This document shows, piece by piece, positions 9,196 to 22,100 of a DNA stretch of 64,000 bases. The notes under the pieces were generated by a model, which saw nothing but the letters and a program-made list of their open reading frames with translations, searched no databases and had not been told where the DNA came from. This DNA is from Ophioceras dolichostomum (taxonomy: Eukaryota; Ascomycota; Sordariomycetes; Magnaporthales; Ophioceraceae): positions 1 to 64,000 of the forward strand of contig PYST01000130.1 in the NCBI GenBank assembly GCA_003049485.1. The letters are read 5' to 3'. Position numbers and translations under genes: made by a program. The stretch's first letter is position 1. Each line of letters opens with the position of its first letter.

Positions 9196-12100
9196 TCAGT
9201 CATCGTCATCAAGAATCTCAATAACCTCAGGATGCGCCCGCTGATAAGGCGCCGGCGCCGGCGTCGCAAACGTCGCAGGCGTCCCAGCAACAGACCGCTT
9301 CAAGCTCCGACCCCGCTCCGGCTCAGCGGAAGAAGCAGCACCGTCACCACCACCCGTGCTCGTTGGGCCCGTGTTTGTGCCCCCCATACCAGTATCAGAG
9401 TCGCCGCCATCGCCGCCATCGCCGTCATCATCCTTCTCCGCCGGCACAGTCCTCCAGCTCCCATCCACAGAAACAAGCAGCGTCTTAGCGTACAGCTTCC
9501 CCTCACTCGCCAGCTTGCGGCGCACGTGCAGCAGGAAGCCGTCTATGATGATGTTGATCGGGCGCGCGTCGCGGTTGCAGATCGGGCAGCGCCACTTGTC
9601 CGGTAATGAAGGCTCAGACCCCGGCTCGGGGCATGAGCAGAGCCGTGATGCTCCTCCTCCTCCGTTGCTGCCGTGGCTGCCACTGCCGCTGCCGCTGACG
9701 GCGGCGCCGTGCGGGCATTTTCTGTGCGGCTTCGACTCTCGCGTCTGCAGCCACGTGGCCAGGTCGAAGCATTCGAGGTGCGTGCAGGCCCTGCCGCGCG
9801 CGGGGACCTCGAAGATCTTGGCCATAAAGGGGTCCGCAAGGTCGATGGAGAGGTCTTTGACCAGGATCGCGACGTCGTCGTCGTCGTTGTTGTTGTCGCC
9901 GCCGCCGCCGCCGACACCACCAATGACGCCGTCGACCCTGCCGTCGCCACCACCGTCACCAGAGGGATTGTTGTTGCTGCTGCTGCTGTTGTTGTTGGCG
10001 CTGGTGTTGTTGTTGTTGTCGCTGGTTCTACCGGCCGGACCCAGGCGCTCCCGGATGATCTTCAAGGTCATTTTCCGGGGTTGGACGCGGCGAGTGGTCA
10101 GCCAGTCGTAGATCCACTTGGAGCTGTGTGTCTCGACGATTTCGACCGCCAGTGCGTACTGGAAGCCCTTGGGCATGTCCTGCGCCTGCGCGGCCGGGAC
10201 GCAGACCTTGATGGTGTGATCACCCACGCCCACAAACTGGGTCAGCTCGATGGGGAGGTCTTTGCCGTTATGCGGCGCGCGGCGCGGCGTCAGGACCGTC
10301 CGTTCCCTGCAGCGCTCGTTGGCATCGTTGGCGTCGTCGTTGGCGACGTTCGCCGGCTCCCGGGTCAGCGTGATGAGAATGCTCGGAGGCCACGACGTGT
10401 CCGTCACAACCCATTCCGCCTGCGACATCGACAATGCTTTGTCGTCCTTGTCGGCGGGGACGCGGCAGCACCTCAGCCGGAGCCGCAGCGAGCCTTCGAA
10501 GTAGTCGCAGCGGGGGGTTGCGAACATCCCGGTTTCGCTGGTGGGGACCTGTTTCGACAGCCTCGTGACAAACCTGTCGCTAAGGTTGAACGGGAACTCG
10601 TAGACGATAGTTTGTGGGGGGATCAGTTGAGGCGGTACGATCCATTCCGTCATGTACTGATGGAAGCGCTGACCTGTCGGGAGCTCGAGCCTTGGCCGTT
10701 TGGTCCTCGTGGGACTTCGGAGGTGTGATTGGTGCCAGCCCATTTTCAGCGACGTTTCCGAATAGTGGTCGTGCGCGTATTCGGGGAGTTGGATGGCCTG
10801 GCCCTTGCGCGGGAAGAAGGGCTTTTCCAAAAGCGCAGTTGACAACGATGCCGCCGCTACGGCCGTGTCCGGCGACGGCGGCGCTATTAGCTGGCTTGGA
10901 AACTGCATGTGGGGGCCAGCACCGGCACCAGCAGTGGCAGGGGTGACAACCATGGGGCCGTAAGCCTGTGCCATGGTATTTGGAGCATGGCCAGTAGCCT
11001 GCCTCTGCCTCAGCGCCGTTTCCATTGCTTGTATTGTTTGCCTCGTTTGCATTGTTTGCATTGTTTGCCTTGTTTGCAAGCTGGGAGGCACTGGTGGTGG
11101 AACCGTGTATTGGAAAGCCTGGTTTTGATGGGGCCCAGGCATCTGCTGCGGCGCCTGTGATTCGCGCACCTGGGCAGGCACGGAATGGACACCTTGGGGG
11201 TTGTAGAGCGCGCCCATCACCGCCGGTGAGGGCTGGGGGACTGCTTGTTGTTGGTAGAATGGTGAAGGTCCAACAAAAACGGCCGGGTTCGGCGGTGCGT
11301 ACTGCCCGAGCTGTGTTCCTGCTTGCATTTGCACATGTGCCAAGGAAGCCGGGGCGGCGAGAACCTGGGCGAGCGGGCCTGTCCCTATCGAAGCAGTGGG
11401 AGCTTGGGCCGGGTTCGGCCCTGAGTGTCCTCCTGGCCACCCGCCAGCCATAGTAGGTGAGAGGCCAAACATTGCTGGAGTTTGCAGCCCTGCACTGCTT
11501 GGTGGTACCGGTGTAGGTGCTGAGGCTGGCGTTGGTACGGGTGGTCTCTGTTGCTGCGCCGCGAACGCCGCCCTGTTGTGTGCATCCCTGCGTGCCTGGT
11601 TCACGATCGCTTGATAGCGATCGCAAAGTAGCCTGTCCCTTGCCTCCAGGTCTCCCCAATCAGAAACGGCAAATTGCACCAAGGTTCCGTCCATGGCCGT
11701 ATTCGCCCTCAAGTCCTCGGCAAACATCTGATCCAGCTTCTGGCTGAAAGGCCCGTCGAAAACCCCAATGCCTCTTCTGATGGTTGTGAAGAGGATCCTC
11801 TGCATTACTTTGGAAATGCAACCGAGGATGGCTGCCATTTCACTCACGAGCAGAGGACGTCCCGATTCGTGACATCGCTGCTGAAGCAGTTCCCAGTGGC
11901 TCGCCAGGCGCTCGAGGAAAACGCCAATGTTCCTGAGTAAACGCTGAGATGCCAGCAGCGAACGTGGAGGTACCGGCCATTCGGCACAAAATTGCAGGTT
12001 GCGGGTCGAAAGATGCGTGTTCGGCCGGAGAACACCTTCGAGAACCCGCATTGCTCTGTCGATCTCCGAGGCGGATATGTTTGGGAATAGGCCGTATACC

Positions 12101-13387
12101 GACTGCCGGTAGTCCCGAAGCGACCATAGACAGAATACCTGGTGGATTGAAGCAAAGAAACCGTCCCCCGATTTCAGCGTATCTTTCAGCAACGACAATC
12201 TCTGACCATCCAGTACCGCTATTCCGTTGGGAGCGTTCTTTAGGCTCGCAATATGGCCGTCGAGGCGTGAAGCGAGCTGCTGCTTTGACTCGCTGGGCAA
12301 AAGGTTGTTGCGTGGTGGATTTCGGGGTTGTGCCGCTTGTGCCGCTGGTGATGCTTGTGCCGCCTGTGCCGCTTGTGGCTGCGCGGATTGCGCATATAAT
12401 GCGCCAGGCTGCTGAAGCACCCCGGGTTGTTGCAGCGCACCGGGCTGTTGAAACGCACCCGGATGTTGCAGCACACCAGGCTGCGGGCGCGGAGACGGCA
12501 CCGAAGACGATTCTCCTCTAGGCACAGTAGGCATGACGCCATTGGGGGTGGTTCTTCCGTTTGAAGGGACCGTCACCTGTAGCGGCGCGAAGTAGGCGCC
12601 GACGGGGGAGGCGCCCGCCGGAGACGTAGTGGCCCCAGAGCTTTGTGTCCTCATCAGCGGACTCTGCGTCCGGATCAACGGACTCTGAATCTGCTGTATC
12701 AACGGGCTGTGGGTATCTTGTCGTGGCAAGCTCTGCCGGTTGTTGACGCGACCATCCGACACGGGGAGAAGGCTGGGGTCGGGAATAAGTCTAGCGGAAG
12801 ACATCGGAGCAGCAGAGACAGGGACCGCGCCAGTATTAGAGCTCTGCTGGTCCATCACCGAGGTGTCAGACGGAGATGCGCCAAGGTTTGGACTGTCCTG
12901 CGGATTCGAGATGGCCGCAGGACTCGGTTCGTCGCTAGGAGCCGGGGAAGGAAGAACATTCGCATCCGCCGCTGGCCTATCAACGAATATACTAGTTAGC
13001 ATGGACTTGACGATTGGTGTCCCAAGAAGGCAAGGGAGACAGAAGAAAGGAAACACAGCATGGCTACCTAGGTAACTCCTAGGTATGAGGTGAGGTGACA
13101 TACAGAGACTGCCGTTGCGGCGGTTGCAGCGGTGCCGGCTGTGGTGTCGGCTGTGGCGCCGAAGCTGTGGGTTTTTTGCTCTGTCGCGGAGCAAGTAGAC
13201 TCGCCGGCCCCGACCCCGGCAGTGACTGTACCGTGGCGGGCGGTCGAGCTTGGCGTGGAGTAGGTACGACGGCGGCGCTTCCAGCTTGGATCCATGATAG
13301 CCTCCTCCCAGACTTGCTCAAGCTAGCCAGATATGAGTTCGTAGCTGCGACATCGGCTACGGTAGCGGCGCGTGGCTGTTGCGGCAT
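9196..13387 (-). CDS. SP-RING (MIZ) zinc-finger protein, probable SUMO E3 ligase
   Basis: Exons are 13387-13104 and 12976-9196. The intron (12977-13103) has donor GTATGT, branch GCTAAC and acceptor GATAG, and the joined frame gives 1354 residues. The SP-RING is near residues 1150-1235: ACTHLECFDLATW, then KP...KCPHG, a Gly/Ser-rich insertion, CSCPEP, and WRCPICNRDARPINIIIDGF. This is the C-x-H-x2-C-F-D ... W-x-C-P-x-C pattern of PIAS/Siz/Zmiz proteins, which promote SUMO transfer from Ubc9, usually in the nucleus. The protein starts at MPQQPRAATV. It has long Ser/Pro/Gln-rich stretches including PG-x-LQQ repeats (about 265-290), a helical block (about 315-470), and a conserved-looking domain before the RING with WIVPPQLIPPQTIVYEFPF. 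No SAP domain is visible, so it resembles Zmiz-type more than Siz1. It ends in an acidic EILDDDD, which could act as a SUMO-interacting motif. Confidence 0.85.
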
Positions 13388-15054
13388 CTTAGACGGAGTC
13401 GAACGCGCAGAGCTCCAGAGAAGGGATATGGCGATGTCGAGACTGTGTCGAAGGTCGAGGGATCTCGAGTTAGCGTGATGTGGCCGATCGAGAGTCACAA
13501 CAGATAAAGCTCGTCATGCCTCCGTTCCTCGTTCCTCGTTCTTCGTTCCTACTGTTGCTTGCGCTGGCGGGGTACCAACCATGAAGATGCGCGTGTTGAT
13601 CGCGTCGAACGGAAAAAGAAAAAGGCCCCGTCGAGATGTGAAGGCAAGAAGCCGCGGACGTTTACAATCGCTGTCGCTTGCCGTGTACGAGAAGATTCGA
13701 ACGTGTTTGTTGGCGGCCGAGTGAGTAAACAACAATTTATGGGTTAGGTCGGCGGCTCGATCCCTTCACCACAACTTCAAGCCCTCCGTACAACGGTGGT
13801 CGGGCCCGGATCGGTGAGACGCTGGTATCCGCGGGTATCCGCTAACGTTGACAACGGTCCTCCCAGGAAACTTCACCGGCCCCGAGAAGCGCCGTGAGTG
13901 ATACCGTTGTCCTCCAGAGATTGAAAATAGTCCGTCCAGGAAATCAGCTGTCAGCACGTATTATGTTTAGGAGAGGATCCCAGTCCGTGCTCGCCAGTGG
14001 GAGCAGAGAGACCCAAGGACGGGAGGGTCGTATTTTGACTCGAGGCCTCAGGCCAAGCGCGAGTGGGCACGGATGGTGGAGGGTGGAGAATGAAGGAACA
14101 CAGACGGGAAGGAACGCTGAGCTAAACCAATCAATGAAGGCAATTTTGGCCGGTCACCATCAGATATCATCTTTCACCCGTCCCGAGGAAGGCATTAGTT
14201 GAACGAGAAGCGATAAGCAATACGGTTTCCCTTCCTTTTGTTTCTCCCGTTGTCTGTCCATTTTATTTCTGCATTTCTGCCGTTTTTCACTAGCAATTGT
14301 TATTCATTCTCGTGCGAGGACATTGGTCGCAACTCACATGTTTCCAGCCGCCACCGACCCGCGCATGGCTGGGCTTCGGCATCGATCGTGATAGAGTGGT
14401 GGTGATCGATCTGGGGGCGGATTGAAAGCTATTGCCCTTTTCTTTTTGCCTTTTTTTTTTTTTTTTTTTTTTTGCGTCTTCAGCCTCATGCAGTTAGTTG
14501 TAACGAGAAAGAGGGGCTCAAAGTTCAGAGGGTAAGAAGCAATGGCGCCTACAATTTTAGTCGGTTCATAAGAAATATGTTGTGACCAGTCGCCAGCAAT
14601 TCTTTGCAAATGTTCCTCACACACGACGCACGACCTGTCGCCGAACACGGCGCCTTCTCAAACCACCCCGGAGGTTCCAGGTCGCATTTCACTATCAAGG
14701 TGGCAGCAGCTGACTGACTTCTCTGGGGGGGCGACAAATGGATGGGCGAACAGACGGGTGGAAGCAGCAGTCCAATCTTCAAGCTGAGAAGGACCAATGT
14801 CTCGTCCACAAGCCTCCTCCTGAACTAACGATAGCCAATCAATGGGGCTGAACTCCACTTCTACCGGAAGCATAAAAAGCGGGCCGAAAAGGCGGTGACT
14901 TGTCCGAACCCAGATGGTGGGCAGGTGGGGCAACAGCGACGACGAAGGCGGCAGAAAAAAAAATAATTGAGTGGACACAGCTGGTGTGCCTCACAAGAGA
15001 AGACTCCTGATCACCACCGACGAGCGAGGGACAGCGGTCGAAAACAAGACAACA
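13388..15054. other. Divergent intergenic region of the SP-RING gene and UTP15
   Basis: 1.67 kb between two start codons, so it should hold both promoters and leaders. GTTCCTC-type short repeats are near 13521-13550 and a 23-T tract at 14451-14473. No coding frame is convincing. The frame of UTP15 extends upstream to an ATG at 14971, but the family N-terminus favours 15055. Confidence 0.5.
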
Positions 15055-16767
15055 ATGGCGGCGGAAGTAGTACCATTACAGCAATTGAAGCTCCCATCCG
15101 GGCCGTCGCCCGTGACGGCAGAACAGAAGTACTGGAAGTCATTCAAGAACCAAAAATCACATACATCGACAGCATCATGGCCAGTTTCGCACATCAGCTT
15201 CCCCGCCTCCTTCTCCTCCTCGTCCTCGACATCGGCGCCCCTCGCGACATTATCATCATCATCCCTCGCGACATCTCGAAGCAGCAATGACCTGTTCGCC
15301 GTGACGGCGGGGCCTAGGGTCGACGTCTACAGCATCAGGCAGCGCGAGCCGCTCAAGACGATCGGGCGCTTCGACGCGGCGGCCCGCAGCGCCGAGATCA
15401 GGCCCGACGGCCGCGTGCTCCTCGCGGGCGACGACGCGGGCAAGATGCAGGTCTTCGACGTCGCCGGCACCAGCCGCGCCGCCATCCTGCGCACGTGGCA
15501 CGTCCATCGCCAGCCCGTCTGGGTCACACGCTGGTCCCCGCGACCTAGCGACCTGACCACCCTGATGAGCTGCTCGGACGACAAGACGGTGCGCCTGTGG
15601 GACCTGCCCTCGGCGGACCCGACGCGCACCTTCGTCGGACACCAGGACTACGTCCGCAGCGGCGCCTTCCTCCCTGGGCCCGGCGGCAGCGGCGGGAGCG
15701 GCAGCACACTGGTGACGGGGTCGTACGACTCCACTGTCCGGCTGTGGGATGCCCGCGCCCCGGGGCCCGCCGTGCTGACGTTCAAGCTCCCATCGCCCGT
15801 CGAGGCCGTCCTCCCCATGCACTCCGGCACAACGCTGCTCGCCGCGTCGGGCAGCTCCATCTCCGTGCTCGACGTCGTGCACGCCCGCGCGCTGCGCACG
15901 CTGACGAACCACCAGAAGACGGTCACGTCGCTCTGCCTGGCCAGCAACGGCCGGCGCGTGCTCTCGGGCGGGCTGGACGGCCACGTGAAGGTCTTCGACG
16001 CCGAGCACGGCGCGTGGAACGTCGTCGCCAGCATGAAGTACCCTTCGCCCGTGCTCGCCGTGTCCGTCGTCGCCGCGGGCGCCAACGCCGCGGACCGCCA
16101 CCTCGCCGTCGGCATGACCTCCGGAGTGCTCAGCATCCGCACGCGCCTCACCAGCAGCCAAGGCACCCGCGACCTTGACACCGCAAAGGCGATGACGGAC
16201 CTGTCGGAGCTGCGCTCCCTCGACGCCGCGCGCGACAAGCGCAAGCGCCTCGCCGCGCACGCCAAGTCGCTCGACAAGGCAGGGCTTTCCGCCGACGTGG
16301 TCATCGACCCGGACGCTGGCAGGAAAGGCAAAAAGAAAAGGCGCAGCGGGCCCAGGGAGGCGGCCTGGCAGATCGACCTCCGCCAGCAGCGGTACCGGTC
16401 GGCGCTGGACCGGGTGCTGGACCCGGCGTCGCCGGACCACGGGCGGCTCAACGTGCTGACCCTGCTCGTGGCGCTGCGGCACCGCAGCGCGCTCGTGCAC
16501 GCGCTCGAGGGCCGCGACGAGGACACGGTCCAGCCGATACTGCAGTGGGTGTGCCGCCACGTCGTGGACCCGCGCTACGTGTCCGTCTGCGTCGACGTCG
16601 CGCTGCACCTGCTCGACATGTACGCCGAGTTCGTGGACCGCTCGCCCGAGCTCGACAGGGGGTTCCGCCTGCTCAAGACGCAGGTCACAAGGGAGGTCGA
16701 GAGGGCGCAGATGGCGTGCCAGACCGGGGGCATGCTGGAGACGTTGTTGGTTAGCTCTGAGGCGTGA
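15055..16767 (+). CDS. UTP15: U3 snoRNP-associated WD40 protein Utp15
   Basis: Intronless, 570 residues from MAAEVVPLQQLKLP (yeast Utp15 has about 513). Utp15 belongs to the t-UTP/UTP-A subcomplex of the SSU processome, which binds nascent pre-rRNA and links rDNA transcription to early 18S processing in the nucleolus. The N-terminal motif EQKYWKSFKNQ is followed by WD40 repeats (about 85-385) with clear WD ends such as DDKTVRLWDLPSADPTRTF, GSYDSTVRLWDAR and GGLDGHVKVFDAE. A basic linker (KGKKKRR, about 423-429) leads to the UTP15 C-terminal helical domain (about 440-565): LRQQRYRSALDRVLD, NVLTLLVALRHRSALVHAL and VCRHVVDPRY. The domain order is diagnostic. I set the start at 15055 from family length; an in-frame ATG at 14971 would add 28 residues. 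Confidence 0.95.
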   Translation: MAAEVVPLQQLKLPSGPSPVTAEQKYWKSFKNQKSHTSTASWPVSHISFPASFSSSSSTSAPLATLSSSSLATSRSSNDLFAVTAGPRVDVYSIRQREPLKTIGRFDAAARSAEIRPDGRVLLAGDDAGKMQVFDVAGTSRAAILRTWHVHRQPVWVTRWSPRPSDLTTLMSCSDDKTVRLWDLPSADPTRTFVGHQDYVRSGAFLPGPGGSGGSGSTLVTGSYDSTVRLWDARAPGPAVLTFKLPSPVEAVLPMHSGTTLLAASGSSISVLDVVHARALRTLTNHQKTVTSLCLASNGRRVLSGGLDGHVKVFDAEHGAWNVVASMKYPSPVLAVSVVAAGANAADRHLAVGMTSGVLSIRTRLTSSQGTRDLDTAKAMTDLSELRSLDAARDKRKRLAAHAKSLDKAGLSADVVIDPDAGRKGKKKRRSGPREAAWQIDLRQQRYRSALDRVLDPASPDHGRLNVLTLLVALRHRSALVHALEGRDEDTVQPILQWVCRHVVDPRYVSVCVDVALHLLDMYAEFVDRSPELDRGFRLLKTQVTREVERAQMACQTGGMLETLLVSSEA

Positions 16768-19163
16768 GCGTATCTACCTACCTACCTACCGAGCCAGTGT
16801 GGGGTGCTAATAGGAAGAGTAAGAGGCGGGGCGTGTGTGTATAAGGGTGGATGGATGGATGGATGGATGGTGGGTGAACTGGACGTATGAGTCACCAGAG
16901 CGGGCGGGGTTTTCGTTCTTGGTATGGTATGTGTGTGCATTTATGTGTGCCGCATGGCGTTTGCGATGTGTGGTTGGCTATGCCTGTTGTGTGACTACCA
17001 CGTCCAATACTTTAGGTTCACATATTTGGTCTCTCGGCTTCTTCTTCTCATATATCAAGTCTTGTACTTATTTCCTTCCTCATTTGGGTAGTCGGTCTTC
17101 TTGTCGGCATTGCGTTGGCGTTGGGACTAGATTGTGGGGATTCCCCTTACGAGGCACTAAAAACAAAGTTTCTGCTAAGAGACTTCAATCACATTCCTGC
17201 GTGCGAGCCAACGTCCCACTCAGTGCGCGCAATGGAATGCAATGCGTCGCAGCATGTGCTAAAAGCCGTAACTATTGTACTTACAAGAGAGGTATTGAGG
17301 TACCAAGTACAACGCGGACTACCAATCTCTCACATTGCACGACCTGGTCCCAGTTGGAGACTGAGAGTACCATCCCTGAACGGGACATCTACGACACAGG
17401 TATTTTACTGCATTATTGAGGGAACTATCCCATGTCGTGTATATGTCGGACAGCCTGGCCAACCAGTCACGCCTACACTTGTGCAACGAACCGTGGATCT
17501 TCCGACCACCTCCCCCTTCCCTTGTAAAATCTCATCTCTGGCAGCCCGAGCAGACTCCTGAGGCTTATCCTTTTGTGGAAGGGGGTTGCGCGTGAAGAAG
17601 TAAGTGCCTGCGGCCTTTGGATGCGAAGGGTCCCGTGAACTTGGGGCTATTATCCGTCGGGATCTCACAGAGAGGTGGCAAGCCCCATTGACCACTCCCC
17701 ACACACACAGCCTTGCAGAGACGGCGGGCAGGCGAGTGAGCGCTGTCCCGGCAGTGAGTTCACACACTCACTCCATCGTAAGTTTTTGCGTGTTCTATGG
17801 ACAGGACATGATATCTCATCGCCGATATGGGTCTCAATACGTTACCAATTCTAGACATCGGTAGCGCCATTCAATCAGACCGTTCAAAATCGTCCAATGA
17901 TTGGGATATGCCAATGATCCAAAGTCGCCGCGTCCTAACTACATCATCTCTCCTGCTGATGTTTCACTGCTTTCTATTCCCAATTGAGGGCCTAGACTAC
18001 AGCCGTCCACCACTTCTGGGCATCGTCTCGCCACCATCCTTCAACCATCGCCGCCTCATTACCATCATCACCACCAATCATCGTCCATCATCACCACCAA
18101 TCATCGTCCATCATCACCACCAATCAGCGCCCATGATCGCCAACAGCCATCGCCGCCGCATTACCGTCATCGCCACCAATCATCACCACCATCACCACCG
18201 CCGCCATCGCCCGCTGTCAAAGACGTCAACGAGTGAAGGCCGCGCTGTCTGCGCCCTCGCGTTGTATAAAATGGCACGCCAGGAAGAGGCCAGCAGCTGA
18301 GAGCAAAAGAGAAGGCCGCTTGCTTGTATCGTGTATCATCGTCCCTCGATATCCAACCCAGAATATATAGATGACATCCTCATGTGTATGAAGATATGCA
18401 ATCAAACATAGTAATGAGAGCGATCCAAGAACAATAAAGATGCTCGACAACCAACGCCCATCCCTTCTCCCATCGCAAAATCGCTTCATCATAACCCATA
18501 TCGCCGTCCGAATGAGCCCCAAAACGCCGTCCGCTCTTCCTCTTCCCATCGCAATCCCAAGACATAGCCGCGATGCCACTGCCACCGATATAGTATATAT
18601 CAACACAGATATGAAGAAAAAGAACCAAAAAGAAAATCTTCAAGGAGAGAAGAGCATGGTAGAAACAAATGAAAAGAGAAGGAGTTGGGGATAGTCAGCA
18701 AGAAGACAATAGAACAGAAGAGCGATGATCATCCCATCATTCCACATCGTTCGGCACGTAACCAATCAAGATCGACAACCCCATCACATCTCTTCACCCA
18801 TGTGAGGACTCAGCAGGAAGGCAGGTAGGCTCCAACCAACCAGGCAGCAACGGCGCCAGGCAGCCATCCACCCGCGACACGCACACCACCCCCATGGTCA
18901 TGATAGGGCGGAAGAGTCAGGGACACATAGCAACGCACATGTCCACCAGCCCGCTTCCGCCCTATCCGCGACACATTGCTCACCCACCCCCACCCGCGCC
19001 CCCTTCCGCCCTGCCGCAACATGGCACACAGAATGCCACGTCAACGCACAGCACGGAACAGGCATCTGCGACCCGCCCGACCCGCCGTAACCGTGCCGGA
19101 AAGCCGTCCGTCCGTCTGCCGTCTGCCGTCCGCCGTCCGCCGTCCGCCACACCCGATGACCCC
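16768..19163. other. Gene-free convergent intergenic region
   Basis: 2.4 kb between two converging stop codons. It contains TACC repeats (16773-16790), a GGAT tetranucleotide run (about 16847-16869), a 23-bp tandem repeat (18063-18131) within an ATC/ACC-rich stretch, and a CGTCYGC short repeat (about 19104-19146). Open frames here are short and lack family features. Confidence 0.55.
18063..18131. repeat. 23-bp tandem repeat, three copies
   Basis: Three adjacent copies of a 23-bp CATCATCACC-rich unit. The third differs at two positions. They lie inside a longer CAT/CAC-rich low-complexity stretch (about 18005-18210). The copies abut without spacers, so this is a minisatellite. Confidence 0.85.
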
Positions 19164-22100
19164 TCACTCATCAACATGAATCCGGAACCCGCCCCCGTCA
19201 ACTCCGACACCCTCACCCATCCCTAACCCAGCAGCACCGCCCTCAACAGCGCCCGGCCCAGCAATGATATGCCACGCCCGCTGCGTGCTCGGATACTCGC
19301 TGGGCTGACTCGACACGTCGCTGGCCGCATCATCCCCACCCCCCTCTGCTCCTCTATGTTGCTGTCCCTGTGCGCCGCCGCCGAGATCCTCGATATCCAA
19401 CGCAAGCGCCTCGCCGCCCGGCGACTCGTCTTCCTCTTCTTCTTCATACGACGCAGGATCCATGTTCTCCCCATCCGACATGTTGTCCTCTATGCCCGGC
19501 CACGGCTCGTCCTCAGGCAACAGCTGCACCGGCGACTGTTGTTGTTGCTCCTGGAGGATCTGCGCCTGCTGGGCATGATGGTGGTGATGATGGTAGTGAT
19601 GGGGAGGGTGAGGAGAAGGCTCGTCTTCGTAGATGTTCATCTGGCTATCCCCCTCTTCGTCCTCCTCGTCATCATCATCGTCAGATCCGTCGTCGAAGTC
19701 TCCGCGGTCGTTGTACCCCCGACTCATCATATCATGGTCGTCATACAGCCCGTCGTCAGAGTCGTCGTCCGAATAATCGCGATCCATATCCTCATCTTCG
19801 TCGTCTTCGCCTCCTTCTTCCCCATTTTCACCATGGTAACCACCCCTACTACCCCGGACTGGACCGCGGTGGTGTTGGGCAGCAGCGAAAGAGGCACTCC
19901 TCTCCCGACGCCGCGACGACGAGTGTGCCTCCATAGGCGCGGTGCTATACGGCGTCGCGTAGCAGAACGGCGACGGTCCCCTCGCTGCTGCTGCTCCGGC
20001 GGCGCCAGCAGAACCACCACCAAAGGCACCACGATCCTCGGGTGCGGCGGACGGGCCGCGCGGCATGAGAGACGGCGAGCGCGACATGCTGGTGGTGCTC
20101 CACCGAGGCGTGTTGCGGAATGCGCCAGCAGCAGCGCCGGGGTTGGCGCGGACGGAGGGCGAGCGCGCGGAGCGGGAACGCTGGTGGCGCTTCGAGATCA
20201 TTGAGGCGCCGGCGCCCGCGCCGGCGAAGGCCATGGATGTGGCCATCTGGATGCGCGGGCTGGGGCGGGTGGTGGGGAACGGTGAGGAGCGCCGACTTGG
20301 GCGGGAGGCGTTGGTGGCTGATGAGACGCGGGCTTTGCTGGCGTTGAAGCCACTGCCACTGCCACTGCCACTGCCGCCTGGTGGCGAGGTCGCAGATATG
20401 GCCATGGGCATCGACGTCGTGCGGACGGGAGGCGGGCGAGAGCCTCGGCGGTCGAGGGTGAAGGCGGCGGGACTCTTGCCTCTGATGGCGGTGGGGGAAT
20501 GGGCGGAGTAGAATAGCTGCGACGAGGACGCTGCTGTTGATCGTGATTTGTTCAGAGCAGCAGCGACAGAGATGTCTGCGGCTGCGGCGGCGGTCTGTTC
20601 CTTACCCATACCGCCGCCGAGGATGGGCGAGGTCGCGGTGTGTGGTGGTGGGTCGTCGAGGCGCTCGCTCCATCGCCAGCAATCCTCGGTGACAGAGGTG
20701 TCGATGGTGTTAGACGACGACGCCTGCGAGTCTGGGCACACCCTGCTCAGATCCTTCAACCGCTGCCATGTCCACCCACACTCTCTGGCGGGCTGGTCTT
20801 GGATGTACGCTCCTGGAAGGGTGACATACAGCCTATGCATGCCAGTGGCCTTCATGACGACACTCGAAATGAGGAATGCGGCGTCCCAGAGAGTGGGCGT
20901 GAGCATCTCGGCGGGCGAGAGGAAGCGCAGTCGCGAGTCCTTGTGCAGCTTCCTCAGTGGTACCCATGGCTGAGACAGGCCGAGGTAGCGCTCGAACTTA
21001 GCGAGTTCCAGGGGAGACGGCCTACTACGGCTGTGTCTCGGGGCCCCGGTGTGCAGGGTTCTGAGCACACTGCCGAAGCCGGCGTTCATCGCGAGATGAA
21101 CGCTACGAGCGTCGGCACCCTTGACCGAAATGGTCTTGATGAGGCCGCGGCTCCGCAGGCGATCGTCGATGGTGCGACCGGGGGCGCATGCTCGAGGCAG
21201 CAGCCATGTGGAGCCTGGTGATTGGCCAGTCCAGTCGGCGGCGAGGTAGGGGGATGGCGGGTCAGGCGTCTGCCTGCTGTGTGTGTTCGGCAGCTGTGTC
21301 CACTCGTCACCGTTCGCGTCCCACGCCGACGCTTGACGCGCCGCCTCCGACGGCCGCTGGCTCTGAAACTCGTTCTGCAGCATCCAGACGCCCTTGAGTG
21401 CGAAGGGTAGGATCACCACCTCGAGCTCCCACGGCGAATTGTAGGTGGGCGACGAGGCCTGCAACTGGTTTACCTGTGCCTGGAGCATCTGCAGGTGGGC
21501 GTACATTCCCGCCTCGTGAGCACTGCCGGAGACGATGCTGGCAGTGCCGCCGTCGCGGCGGTGGCTGACGACCGTGCTGTTGTCGTCGCTAAGGCGCTTC
21601 TCAACCTCCTCGACGCGCGACTCGAGCTCGGTCACCCTCAGGTCGGTGTGATCGTGCTTGTCATTGCAGTCGTCGTGACCTGATACCGAGAACGAAGCGT
21701 TCTCGAGCGTCTGGAGGCGCTGCTCGTGGCCCTGGACGGTGTCGGTCAGGCTGCGAAGCGCTTCGCGCTGCGAGTTGGAGTTGGCGAAGGAGAATAAGGG
21801 TCGAGCGTCTAGGTCTTGTGATGAAGGTGGCCTTGGCGTAGCGGCTGTTGGAAGAGGGACGACTTGTAGTGGTGATGCTTGGCTGTTGGGGACAGTGGCG
21901 TCGTCGTCGGTGGGGACAGCTGCATCAGCAGCAGGACCGTCAGCATCTCTGCCGGGGAGAGCCTCATTCGGACGTGCGACGCCTTTCCCCTTTAACGTAT
22001 TCAGGCCCTTGCCTGCAAAAGGCTTCAGATACCGCATGTGACTGGATGCGGTAGTGGAAGCGGCGGACTGTGAGGGCAAGAGACACTGAGATGGTATTGG

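Noticed and set aside
15259..16608. 449-codon frame antisense to UTP15
   Set aside because: GC-rich codon bias on the sense strand opens antisense frames; composition (Arg/Val/Ala/Gly-rich) and lack of any motif show that it is a shadow.
18005..18210. CRISPR-like array
   Set aside because: Repeat units abut without unique spacers, and the sequence is simple ATC/ACC low complexity in a eukaryotic genome.
19269..20204. 311-codon plus-strand frame opposite the 1209-residue gene
   Set aside because: It is antisense to the acidic Asp/Glu tail, which produces hydrophobic Val/Ile runs; not a real membrane protein.
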